A stretch of DNA of 64,000 nt from Brachypterus glaber (Eukaryota; Arthropoda; Insecta; Coleoptera; Kateretidae). Every line of letters begins with the position of its first letter. Within the stretch, counting starts at the first letter, position 1. The DNA is taken from positions 3,720,001 to 3,784,000 of the forward strand of contig OY294047.1 of NCBI GenBank assembly GCA_958510825.1. Reading direction: 5' to 3'. Below the pieces are notes generated by a model, which was not told the DNA's origin, did no database searches, and saw only the letters and a list, made by a program, of their open reading frames with translations. Both the position numbers and the translations under genes were made by a program. Positions 41,161 through 52,500 of the stretch are shown here, one piece after another.

Positions 41161-41775
41161 TACAGTATGTCTCCAGATAGAGTTACAAAGAGGAATTTAT
41201 TTTTGATTTGATCTCAAAAAAAGTCACTCTTTATAACTTGCCCTGCTTGATTTTAAACTCCCAAAACACTAAGCGCTTTTTGTACAACTCTTACGGTTCA
41301 TGGGATAATGTTTTTTTCTTCAAAATAGTGTCTTCAAAAATATAAAGAAAAAAAAACATCATCAAGAGTGACTTTTTTTAAGATATCAAAAATAAAAAAA
41401 TCTTTGTAATTCCAACAGTTGGTTTGTGTAATTTGGTGTAATTTTTGCGTGCCAAGCCTCAATGATGGCCTGTCGTAATTCTTCAGCATTATGACCCAGG
41501 AGAGTTAGTTTCTTCCCTCGCTCTGACTCCGCTATGGAAAGGGTTTTCCCGCAGATAATTCATTAATTGCATATCTTCTTCTGCACTACTCATTCTACTT
41601 TCTGCTAATCTGTCCAGTTTCCTCAAGTTTTTTCTTTGCTCGCATTATAGTGCTGTTTGCAACATTTAATTCAGTGGCTATTTCACGTACACTTATCCCG
41701 TCATTTATTCTTGCTGTTATAATACATTTTTGATAATTTGTAAGCTGCGGCATAACTAATGTGAATTATTTTGAC
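41161..41775 (-). mobile_element. Tc1/mariner element remnant
   Basis: TACAGTATGTCTCCAGATAG at 41160 resembles a Tc1-type terminus. The minus-strand transposase start is at 41753. A second inverted pair (AAAAAAAGTCACTCTT / AAGAGTGACTTTTTTT) lies at 41215 and 41364. Confidence 0.6.
41430..41753 (-). pseudogene. Tc1/mariner transposase N-terminus, broken
   Basis: From ATG at 41753 the minus strand reads MPQLTNYQKCIITARINDG then SVREIATELNVANSTIMRAK, the paired-like helix-turn-helix that binds TIRs, for 52 codons to a TAG at 41595-41597. Further down another frame gives LRQAIIEAWHAKITPNYTN, like the transposase C-terminal part. Stops, frameshifts and loss of the DDE core make it non-functional. 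Confidence 0.75.
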
Positions 41776-42860
41776 AAGTAATGTCATAATAATATTTGAG
41801 AAATAAATGTCAAAGAGGCCTTGATAAAGTTCAATATAATCTGTAACATTTTTAGGTGTAAGCGTTTATTATGAAAACGATGGTATGATTATTAACATTT
41901 TTGGGTGCTAAATAAATACTTGGTATTCATATAAATTACTATCAAAATACCTTATTTTGAAAAATCTTTTTAAAAATTGCTTTTGTGTTTATAAGAAGGA
42001 AATTTCTCATTTTAAATTAAAATCCATTATTTAACCTCATTTTATATGTTTACAAGTAGATTTACAAAGTAAGGTATGAAAATTAACAAAATATAATTAT
42101 AACAAAAATTAGGTAATAAATAATTAATTCTTTGATATTTTTATTGATTCATAGATAAATATATTTATTAAAAAAAATGTATATATTCTTTGAATAAGAA
42201 AATGTTTTTATATCGGAATTTAACTAAAAAATATATATGTTGCCATGTTTATTGTAATTGAGGTTTTTGCTTTTAAATATATTGTAAATATAAATATATA
42301 TATATATATATATAAATTATTTCCTAAATATATAATTACAAGAGGAAATGGAGGAAATAATACTCGTAGGTGTTAAGAAAATTTTCATATTGGAATTTTT
42401 GAGGCCAAATGACTTTTTAAATGTACTTTTATTTTGTTAAATATGTTTTTAAATATATTTATTTCTATTATTAAACATTTATATTCAAATTAAACATTTA
42501 TACATAATGATCTGTCTTTGAATTTAATTTAAAAAAAACACTCAATTTTGGGCTAATCCGGACAGGTAAAAAACAATGTTGCACTAACCGGAAATAGTGC
42601 AAAATTTATGTTTTTTTGCCGTTAACTTCCAACAGGGTTTAATATTTCGAATAATATCTACTGTAATAAAAAACTAAATGTATTTCAACAAACAAAATTT
42701 ATATTTACTGTAAAGCAGGATATCGGGGTTTGGGCCTCACGCCCTCGTTCATAAGATTTTGCACACACACAAGTCTTTAAAAAAGACCTTAACATTGAAA
42801 TTTTTAACTCCCAAACCATTCTGGAACACTTTCAAAATAGCCCCCGAATAGGTGAATTTT
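41776..42860. other. intergenic AT-rich sequence
   Basis: No gene or element ends recognised. A (TA)n run lies at about 42292-42315. Confidence 0.5.
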
Positions 42861-42899
42861 GAGGAGCGCTTATGTGCAAGGAGCGCTATTGTCAGCTCT

Positions 42900-43320
42900 G
42901 TATGCAGCGTTTTGATAAACTGCGCATGCGCTGACCGTTTTTCAATGTTATTTTAAATAAACATTTTTTTACAAAAAAAAAACACCAAACAGACGCCAAA
43001 CCAACGTTAACGTAAACCAAGGCCCCTCATTCAAAAAAAAAGTCCAAACCAAAAAAAAAACTCCTGCACAGGGAGCTGCATTTAGGCGCTTGTTATGTGC
43101 AGCTCTGCCGCATTTTGATAAACTGCGCATGCGCTGACTGTTTTTCAATATATTTTCAATAAAAAACAATTTTTTACAAAAAAACACCAGACAGACGCCA
43201 AACCAACGTTAACGTAAACCAAGGCCCCTTCATTAAAAAAAAAACAGCAAACAACAAAAAACCAAAACAAACTCCGGCACAGAGACCTGCAATTAGGCGC
43301 TTTTTAAAAAAAATACCAAA
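42900..43320. repeat. tandem duplication, about 200-bp unit x 2
   Basis: TGATAAACTGCGCATGCGCT, TTTTTACAAAAAAA, CAGACGCCAAACCAACGTTA then ACGTAAACCAAGGCCCC, and ATTAGGCGCTT occur in the same order in both units (from 42912 and 43117). The units are diverged. The same CAACGTTAACGTAAACCAA is in the element at 12345-12920. Confidence 0.75.
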
Positions 43321-43699
43321 TAACCAACAGTCAAACTTCGGAAAAAAAATTTGTGTGGCGCCCTCTAACGTCAATAGAAAAACGGTAAACTACGGGGGAA
43401 ATACACAAAATTAGAAAGGGATCTTCTAATTTTGTGGGGAAATATCAAAGAAGAAGAAAATAGAGTGGTTTCGGTACTTTTAAAAAAGTGCTTTATTTCA
43501 GATAATTAGATATTTAATGTCAAAGTCAACAGATATATTTTTTAATTTTACATTTTATACATTTTTCATGAAATTCTTCTGAATCTTTTATATGAAATCA
43601 ATAATGGACATAAGAAAACTGCTATATACTGTATGGATAAATGCAGATAAGAAAATTTTGGAACATACGGGGGAAGTTTTTGTAATTAAAATTTAATTG

Positions 43700-43795
43700 T
43701 AATTAACAGTCAAATATGGTATAAACTACCTTCGAGTAAGGTCCCAGAAAGACTATAAACGAATAAATAAATAAATAAAATAAATAAATAAATAT
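43700..43795. repeat. (AAAT)n with LINE-like 3' end
   Basis: TATAAACTACCTTCGAGTAA...AGACTATAAACGAATAAATA followed by an (AAAT)n run to about 43792: possibly the tail of an old LINE insertion, + orientation. Confidence 0.4.
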
Positions 43796-44075
43796 GATAT
43801 GCTTTACACAGATTACGAAATCGACGAACCTCGCTCTGCGACCAAATTAGTAAAAATGGTTGGATAACCCAGTCACTAAAACCAGTTGCCTCTGAAGAAG
43901 AAGAAGAAAAATACACAGTAAAAAAAAGGTCTTGTAAACATTTCTGTCAAGTTTTAAAGAAAATTTCAAAATGATTGTTATCTAGTCAATAATAAGTGAA
44001 TTCAAAGAAATTATTCCTTAAAGAGGTCTTAACGTAAACCATTAGAGGTAAAAAAAGAGAAACCTTCATTTAAAA

Positions 44076-45584
44076 ATGTGGGATTCAACGATGTTTTTAA
44101 GTACTTTAACACCAAAATTTTACGTTGCTTTAACAGGCACTTCCTCATTAATCTCTGGATTAATTCTAATCTTTGAATGGTGGTACTTTCGTAAATACGG
44201 CACAAGTTTTATAGAACAAGTTTCAATCAACCACATCAGCCCATGGATCAGTGGAGAATATGGAGAGACCAATACAAATAACACACAAACTGGTCAAAAT
44301 GTTCCAGAATGTAAAGTATGGAGAAATCCGCTCAATTTATATCGTGGGGCTGAATATCAAAGGTTTTATTGGGCAACAAACAAAGAACCTTTGACATATT
44401 ATGACATGAATCTTTCTGCCCAGGACCATCAAACATTTTTTACCTGTGAAGCTGATGTAGGGCGTGCAGAGTATGAAATCATGCAAACTGCGTGGAGAGA
44501 AAGAAACCCTGTTGTTAGAATCAAGGCTGCCAAGAGTGCACTGGAAAGGAATCCTGATTGTGCACCAGCTTATATTCTTTTAGCTGAAGAGGAAGCCACC
44601 ACAATAACGGAAGCAGAAAAGATCTTAAAAAAGGCATTAAAAGTTGCAGAAGCAAACTATCGTAACTCGCAGGCATTACAACATCAAGGAACATTAATGG
44701 AAAGTCAACATAGAAGAGATACAAATGTTTTAATTTATATTAAGAGACGTCTTGCCATGTGTGCAAGAAAATTGGGTAAACTAAAAGAAGCTGTAAAAAT
44801 ATTTCGTGACTTGACAAAAGAAGTACCTCCAATCATGAATGTTTTAAATATCCATGAGAATTTAATTGAGGCTTTGCTTGAAATGCAAGCTTATGCAGAT
44901 GTACAAGCTGTATTAGCAAAATATGATGATATATCATTACCAAAATCAGCAACAATTTGTTACACATCAGCACTACTAAAAGCAAGGCTTGTAGCAGACA
45001 AATTCTCCCCTGACATAGCCAGCAAGAGGGGCTTAAACAATGCAGAAATGGCTGCTGTGGAAGCAATTCATCGTGCAGTGGAATTCAACCCCCATGTACC
45101 CAAATATTTGTTAGAAATGAAACCTCTGATACTTCCTCCAGAGCATGTCTTAAAACGTGGAGATTCTGAAGCTGTAGCTTACACATTTTTTCATCTACAG
45201 CACTGGAAAAATGTAGAAGGGGCACTTAATTTGTTACATTGTACCTGGGAAGGTACATTCAGAATGCTTCCATATCCATTAGAACGAGGACATTTGTTCT
45301 ATCCTTACCCAACATGTACAGAATGCGCAGATCGTGAACTGTTGCCAACATTTCATGAAGTTTCAGTTTACCCTAAAAAGGAGCTGCCATTTTTTATTAT
45401 TTTTACTGCTGGATTATGCTCGTTTACAGCCCTGTTGGCTCTGTTGACTCATCAGTATCCAGAACCAATGGGGATTATTGCAAAAGCAGTATTGAACTGG
45501 GTTTCTTTGCCAGTATATTACATCTATGAGAAAATAGAAAGTGTTTTACCATCCAATCTTTTGCAGCAGTTGTCCAGAATTTAG
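44076..45584 (+). CDS. ST7: ST7-family membrane protein (suppressor of tumorigenicity 7 homologue)
   Basis: A complete 502-residue frame without introns. The N-terminus has a membrane segment at about 15-33 ([24 protein letters not shown]), then the family blocks [40 protein letters not shown] and [19 protein letters not shown]. The middle is helical and TPR-like ([38 protein letters not shown]). The C-terminus has [36 protein letters not shown] and a second membrane segment at about 439-458. Length suits insect ST7, somewhat shorter than human isoforms. The biochemical role of ST7 is not established; a membrane location and low-density-lipoprotein-receptor-pathway links have been proposed for vertebrates. 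The start is the first ATG of the frame. Human ST7 has many introns; this copy has none. AATAAA at 45731-45736. CDC16 begins 868 bp downstream on the same strand. Confidence 0.94.
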   Translation: MWDSTMFLSTLTPKFYVALTGTSSLISGLILIFEWWYFRKYGTSFIEQVSINHISPWISGEYGETNTNNTQTGQNVPECKVWRNPLNLYRGAEYQRFYWATNKEPLTYYDMNLSAQDHQTFFTCEADVGRAEYEIMQTAWRERNPVVRIKAAKSALERNPDCAPAYILLAEEEATTITEAEKILKKALKVAEANYRNSQALQHQGTLMESQHRRDTNVLIYIKRRLAMCARKLGKLKEAVKIFRDLTKEVPPIMNVLNIHENLIEALLEMQAYADVQAVLAKYDDISLPKSATICYTSALLKARLVADKFSPDIASKRGLNNAEMAAVEAIHRAVEFNPHVPKYLLEMKPLILPPEHVLKRGDSEAVAYTFFHLQHWKNVEGALNLLHCTWEGTFRMLPYPLERGHLFYPYPTCTECADRELLPTFHEVSVYPKKELPFFIIFTAGLCSFTALLALLTHQYPEPMGIIAKAVLNWVSLPVYYIYEKIESVLPSNLLQQLSRI

Positions 45585-45730
45585 AATGTATTGTATTTTT
45601 CGATATTTTAATTTTTAATCGTACTAGAATGTCTGGTTTCTACATATTTATTTTTCCTAGTTAATAATTTATTATAGTTATTTAAGTACATCAATAATTT
45701 TAAATGTAATATGTGTCTCTCTTTAAGCAG

Positions 45731-45736
45731 AATAAA
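45731..45736 (+). terminator. ST7 polyadenylation signal
   Basis: AATAAA 147 nt after the ST7 stop codon. Confidence 0.6.
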
Positions 45737-46452
45737 TAGCAATAAGAAATGATTTAGTATTTTAAAAAATAGTGCTGCCAATTATCTATCATAAAAGTGT
45801 TTTCTCCTATAGTTCAAATTAAAAATTCAAATTACAGTGAATTTTTGAAAAAAAAAACTGAATAAGAAAAAAAAACATGGAAAGCTTTTACTCCCCATGA
45901 CACCTTTGCCCTGTTTTTTTAATAAAAATAAACCCAACTTAGAACATTGAATAAGAAACCTGTGGTCTAAATTTAAATTCATTATCTCAAAGCGTTCTCG
46001 AGTTATAAAACAAATTCTTTTCTTTTAACCATCGCAGGACTGTTCTATGTGGGAAAAATAATAATTACCTATTTCAAAAAAAAAAATAACGTTTTTCTAA
46101 TGCAAGTTTTGAACGAGGCGTAGTTCTAAAATTCCATACACTTTTTAAAATAATTGAGGCTTCAAAAATTTTAACAATTTTTAAAATAAATAAATTTACA
46201 TACAATTATTTATAATTTTTAACCAAATTATTTTTTGAAATGTCTTATGTATTTGTTTAAATGCAAGTTATGAAACTTGCCCCAGTAGTTCATATGTAAC
46301 AAACAAAATGTCAAAAAATTTCACCGTTGTGTATTTTTAAAATAGCTTTTTTTGTAAAAATATAAGCTTTGTTTGTAGCAATTTAGTATTTTTATGGTAT
46401 CTAGGATTAGTTTTATTAACAATATAAATAAATTTTAAACAAGAGTTGAAAA
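45737..46452. other. ST7-CDC16 intergenic region
   Basis: AT-rich, about 700 bp, no element ends recognised. It should contain the CDC16 promoter and 5' UTR. No TATA box at a convincing distance was identified. Confidence 0.5.
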
Positions 46453-46524
46453 ATGAAGACAATAACCAACAGTAGTGTTAACATCGATAATTACAGAAAA
46501 TTAGTAAAAACCTATATAAATTTG
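46453..46524 (+). CDS. CDC16: CDC16 exon 1
   Basis: 24 codons from ATG, donor GTAAGA at 46525. IDNYRKLVKTYINL aligns with the first helix of the family. Confidence 0.85.
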
Positions 46525-49500
46525 GTAAGATTATTGTAAATATGGTAGTTAAGTATTATTTTTTACAATTTAACTTTCAGCATAACTATAATGCAGCTTT
46601 ATTTTGGGCTGATAAAACTGTTGCTCTTACTGGGATTCCGCAGGATATTTACTGGTTAGCCCAATGCATGTTCTTTCTTAAGCAGTACCACAGAGCAGTA
46701 CATTTAATAAGATCTCATAATTTAGAAAAAGTAAGTTACTAAGCTAAGTACTCAAAAACATAAAATCTTATTAAAATACCAATAAATACTATTAAAATCT
46801 AAGACCTCCTTGTTAAAAAAAACAAGTAGAGATCAGTAGAAAACGAATTGGAATCTACTGGATCCTACTGGTCTCTACAGGCCTATAAAATGTTATATGC
46901 ATATTAAAGATTTTTAGTTTTTTTTTTGTAAAATTAAAGGATTTTTTACAGAATTTTTGTTTTGTTTTTAGACTCATATTTTATGCAATTATCTCCTGGT
47001 AAAAAGTTTGCTGGAGGCTAACGAGTATAATGAAGCTTTAAAAGTAATAAACTTTATAGATGTTCAAAGTTTAATATATAAATCGTCTTCTGAGATAGCA
47101 GATTCAAATTATTACTTGTTTGATGATACAACCAAAAATGTAAGTATATTTTACAAAAAAATATAAAAAAACCAAATGCTAAAAAAAACAAAATAAAAAA
47201 AAATCATTTTTTTTTTTTTTATTCTATATAAATTAACTTAACTAGGGTTAAAAAAATGTAGTAAAAAATTATGTATTATTATAGGCTGAAGGACTACGGT
47301 CGATGGCCATTTGTACATGGTGCAATAAAGAACGTTTATTATTATTATTATTATTTCAAAAATAACAATTGCCAAAAAAGAAATATTAGGGGTTGTCTAT
47401 AAAATCTGTCATGCACATTGACCAAATATCATACACTTCATACCCCATTTCTCATGTTATTAATAGATGTAGAGATTTCATATTTTATCTCCCCCCCCCC
47501 CCAATAGGGGTAGTGTTATTAATGGATGATTTCATATTTTGGCTACCCCCCCCCAAATAGGGGGGTAGCTAAAATATAAAATCCCTACAGCTTTTAATAA
47601 CGCAAGAAACAGGGTATGTAGTGTGAATTTTGGGCAATTTGCGTGACGTATTTTATGGACGACCCCTTATTAATTAATCATACTTTTTTATTTAGAAAAC
47701 ATATTTTAAAATTTGAAATTATAAAAATAGAGACTATATGTAGTTCTTAAAAACCAGAATTCAAAAATAAAAATTCAACAAATATTTTAATAAAAAAAAT
47801 CAACAAATATATTTTACTTTTTGTCTCACATTATCGCAAAGATTTTTATCACAAACAATAAGAGCTAATAGCTTGGAGTAAAATTGACATCTATTGTAAA
47901 AAACCGTTGAAAATATTCTGTAATTTTTGTATACATGAAAAATTTAAAAGGCTTAAAATCTTATTTTTTTCTTTTTGAGCATACAAAATTATGTGCCCCA
48001 TTTCAAAATGATCAAAAGGGTCTAACCCGTGCCAAATATCCGCCCCTACACTAAAATTTACAAATTTCTACCATAAGTGGAGTCAAACAGTAAACAAACA
48101 TTTTAAAAATGTATTGGATTGGACTGAATTTATTTTTATTTAATGCATTCTAATATTAATCCATAATATTAAAATGATTTAAGGGCCAAAAAAGAGCTCA
48201 TAAATATTTGGCAGATTTTCGGCGCTGGCTAGAATCTTTTGATCATTTTGAAATTTGGCACATAATTTTTTATGCTCAAAAGGAAAGAAATAAGATTTCA
48301 AGCCTTTCAAATTTTTTATTAATAAAGAAATTACAGAAATTTTTCATTGATTTTTTACGATTTATGGTAATTTTACGAATTTTAGGGGTAAAATTAGGAC
48401 CCTTAGAGAAGTTTGATCACTCTCATATGTTCAGAATTTTCTAGACCTAAATGATAAACTTTAAGATAATAAAAAAAATAAGGTCCATCCAAATAATACA
48501 TATAGGTAGTTCTATATTAGATATAGAATAAACAATGAGCATATTTTTTATTTTTTACTTGGTTTTTCAGCAAACTTGTTCAGCAATGCAGCTATTAAAA
48601 GGAAAAGTACTGGAAGCCATGGACAATCGTGGATTGGCAGCTGATTGTTATAAACAAGCTTTACATTATGATGTTTATTGTTTTGAAGCTTTTGATTCAC
48701 TGATCAAATATCAGATGTTAACAGCTGCAGAAGGTATAATGATTTTTATACTATTTACAGCGCCTGCGCTAGAATTGTATTATACGGTAGTTTTGAATTT
48801 TCCAAAAACTCAAAAACCGTCCTAGACAACAAAATTTTTGATATAAATTTTTTTCTTGAAAAAATAAGAAAGTCTTTTTTTCCGTCCGTTCGTCCGTCAG
48901 ATGTCACGATTTTTGTTAACACGATAACTCAAGAACGAATAATCCGATCGACTTGAAATTTTTAGTAAAAATCAAGTTCTATGAGGAGAAGATCCAAATT
49001 GTTTTTGAAAATGATTCCTCCAAAAACAAAAAAGTTGTGGGGGGTTAAACTTTTAAAAAAATCGAAAAAATCTAAAAGAAATTTCCGATTAACGTTACTT
49101 TTTAAGGAAAAATTATAAGGATCAATTCTACCAATTTTGAAAGTAATCCCCCCAAAAACAAAAAAAAATATGGGAAGTTAAACTTTTTTAAAAAATTTTT
49201 AAAATTGTTTTTGTTTTTCAAAATTTTTTTGTTTTTCAAAATTTTTTTGTTTTTCGCAAAAATAAAATAATAAAAAAGTTTGATTTTTTTTTAAGTTAAA
49301 AAAGTTTTTTTTTTATTTTTTTTTTTAAGATATTATTTTAAAAGAAAATTGTTAAGTCTTGTTTGTTTCCTTTTTATTTTTTCAAAAAGTTTTTGTTTTT
49401 CGCCAAAAGATAATAAAAAAAATTCTTGAAAATCTAGCAAAATGCAAAAAACTGTTTCTGGAACTAATGTTATTATTTACAATTGAATAAAAGTATAAAA

Positions 49501-52500
49501 AACACCTAAAAGATAAAAAAATACCAAAAAAATATTACAATTTTTTTTCATGGCAGGATAGGGGAGGTGGCCTCAAAATGTAAAAAAATATTTATAACGA
49601 TGTTCATAGAAAATAAAATAACAAACATTAACATATTTATCAACGATTAATTTAATTTGTTTATGAAAAAGTACTCTCACTCAGATTTTTTAATTAACAC
49701 AGTGTAAATTTTTTCTAAAATATAATGTTTTATTTTTTTTTAGAGGAAGACCTTTTAGATTCTCTTCCAATCTCCGAGCAGTGTACGACGGAAGAAGCTG
49801 AAATTCTAACCACTCTTTATGAAAGCAAACTAAAAAAATACCACACCCCAACAAAACCAAAAGCAAATGAGGAGAAAATTTTATTCGGTAGTACTCCACA
49901 TCTAAAGGATAGGCGGTTGAATATAATGCAAATTACCCCGCAAAACTTGTCTACTCCCGTGATTATGGTTACCCCAACGTCCATAAGTACCCCAATTGTC
50001 GCCAGGAACAACGACAAGAATCTCATGAAGAATGAGCAAAAAAGGCACAAAAATAACCCTGGTAAGTTCTTGTTTATAATACAGGTGTGAAAAGCGGGAG
50101 AAAAATTTGCGGTGAACAAATGAAGGAAAAGCAAAAAAGCACTTAGGGAGCGTTCAATTATTACGTAACGCAAAATTTTGCCATTTTTGACCCCCCCCCC
50201 ATGTAAGGCGGCGTAACATTTTCAAGAATAATTTTTTAAGTGTTATGTAACATTTTTACTGACACCCACCCCCAGATGACCCTAAATAAAAGGGCCAAAC
50301 TCCATTTTCATTTTATTGGAGATTTTTAGTACTCAAGTCCAGATTTATTTATTTATTTATTTGTTATTATCGGTGTTGGTCTATTGATCTGGTCCTAATT
50401 TGGATAAAAAAGCTTTTCTTGTGATTGATTATATCAAAAAATTAATACCTAGTCGTGGAAAACCTTAAATAAAAAATTTTATTTCAAGTTTGTTTAAATA
50501 CTAATTTGTTCTAGGGCACGATGCCGAACAAATGCAAACAGAATCGGCAGAAAAAACCTACTTGCTGAAGCTGAAAGACAGTTTGGACCTTCATGTGGCT
50601 CAGGCAGAGAGACTGTACTATAACTGTGAATATCAAGAGTGCAACACGTTAACAGAGGCCATTTTAAAGCAAGATCCGTACCACAGTGCTTGTCTGCCGA
50701 TCCATATTTCTTGCCAGGTTGAATTAAAGCAAAGTAACAGTAAGTGATTTATTTTTTACTTTTTTTAAAGGGTGTGAGCGCTAGAGGCTCTCGTAAGGAT
50801 ATCTTTTGGAGGGAAACGTGTGAAATAGAAAAGTAAATTGGCACTCACCGTAATAGTCGTTTCTTCCTGTGAATTGGGGTACCCCGTAGTTGCTGTAATG
50901 CTGCTTGGTGCTTTGGATCATGGAAGATTGAATTGTGTCCACATAATTTAACTACATTTAAATCTAAAATGCTAACCTAACTTTGTCGGCATGTTTCTCG
51001 ATACCCTGTCATTTTCTGATCTCTGACAGAACTCATATTCGCGGCGTTGCCAATTCTATTCAATATAGTACCGCTACTACCGCTTTAAAAAATCGAGACG
51101 CCACTGGGCTTTAGCGCGCGATCTGTCAGAATCACCAAATTTCATTGCGCCGCGGCGCGCCGTACATCGTTTACTGTGTGTTTTCTAAGGGAATCCCCAA
51201 AGCTTTGCGGGAGGTTTTTTCCCTCGAACTAGTTTTGCGGTCCCTTGAGTTTCGCGTTATGGAGTTTCCACTGTATTTTTACAATGAATTCTGTTTAACA
51301 GTAGCAAATTATTTTCAGAACTATTTTCTTTGGCACACAACTTGGTAGATTTATATCCCAATTTAGCAATATCCTGGTTTGCAGTTGGATGTTATTATTA
51401 TATAATAGGTAAGAAATAAATAGTTTTACCTGCATGCAAAAATTACATTTTTATAGTATATTAAAGTACTAGTTTCATAACATACGCTTTTAGAAAACTA
51501 CTACTAAAAAAATACTTTAGAAAACTCGCCGCTAGCGGCTCTTAATTTGTACTCGTGCGCTAAAATCGTGTTATGAAACGAGTGCTGTATACAACTTTTT
51601 CTATTTTGCTCTAATATTAAAAAACTTACATTTAAATTGATGACTGATTCAGGGATTTTTGTTTTGGGTTGGCATTACCATTGATTAAGGAAGAGAAAAG
51701 TCCAAACTCCTTTATAATCACTGGCATTACAGATTACACCATGTTTAAAACTCTAAGAACAAATGATATTTTCATATATTTTATAGTCATCTCTTCTCTT
51801 TTTCACTGCAATTAACCAAGCCACAATTTTAACACGGTAAAAATAACCTAAACACAGAATTTTGTAGAAAATTAAACTTTAAAGCGACATTGACATTTGC
51901 ACGGAAAAAGTCAAGCGATAGGCTTTTGTCTGTTGCTAACCCAAAAGAAAAAAAGTACAAATCTGTTATAGGCCTATAAGAACACGCATAAGAGGGAAGT
52001 TTTAGTAAAAATTTGGGGTTTTTGAGGTTGCTGAAAGTGAATATGATAATAAAAAAATTCATTTAACGCACGGAGGTGAAAAATGGGAAAGCGATTTTAC
52101 TGGGCATTGTATTTTGACTTTGTGTCATAAATAAATATATTGTTTTAGGAAAAAGTGATTATGCCAGAAGGTATTTAGCAAAAGCCACGTGTCTGGATAG
52201 GCTATTTGGTCCAGCCTGGTTAGCATATGGACATAGCTTTGCTGTTGAAAATGAGCATGATCAAGCCATGGCAGCTTACTTTAAAGCTTCACAACTAATG
52301 AAGGGGTAAATTTATTTTAATATACATATTTAACACTATTTTCTCATATCTATAAGGACTTTTTGGTTAGAGTCTAATATAAATAGGCTCCAAACTGCCC
52401 TGATAACCATATTTGTATAAACTTTATTCAAACTAGGATCAAACGTTTCGTACAATGTTTGAATCCAGTTTGTACAAGGTTCCGACCGCCGTTTTGAACG

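Noticed and set aside
41161..41175. Complete mariner element
   Set aside because: Only one convincing terminus and a broken N-terminal and C-terminal transposase remain.
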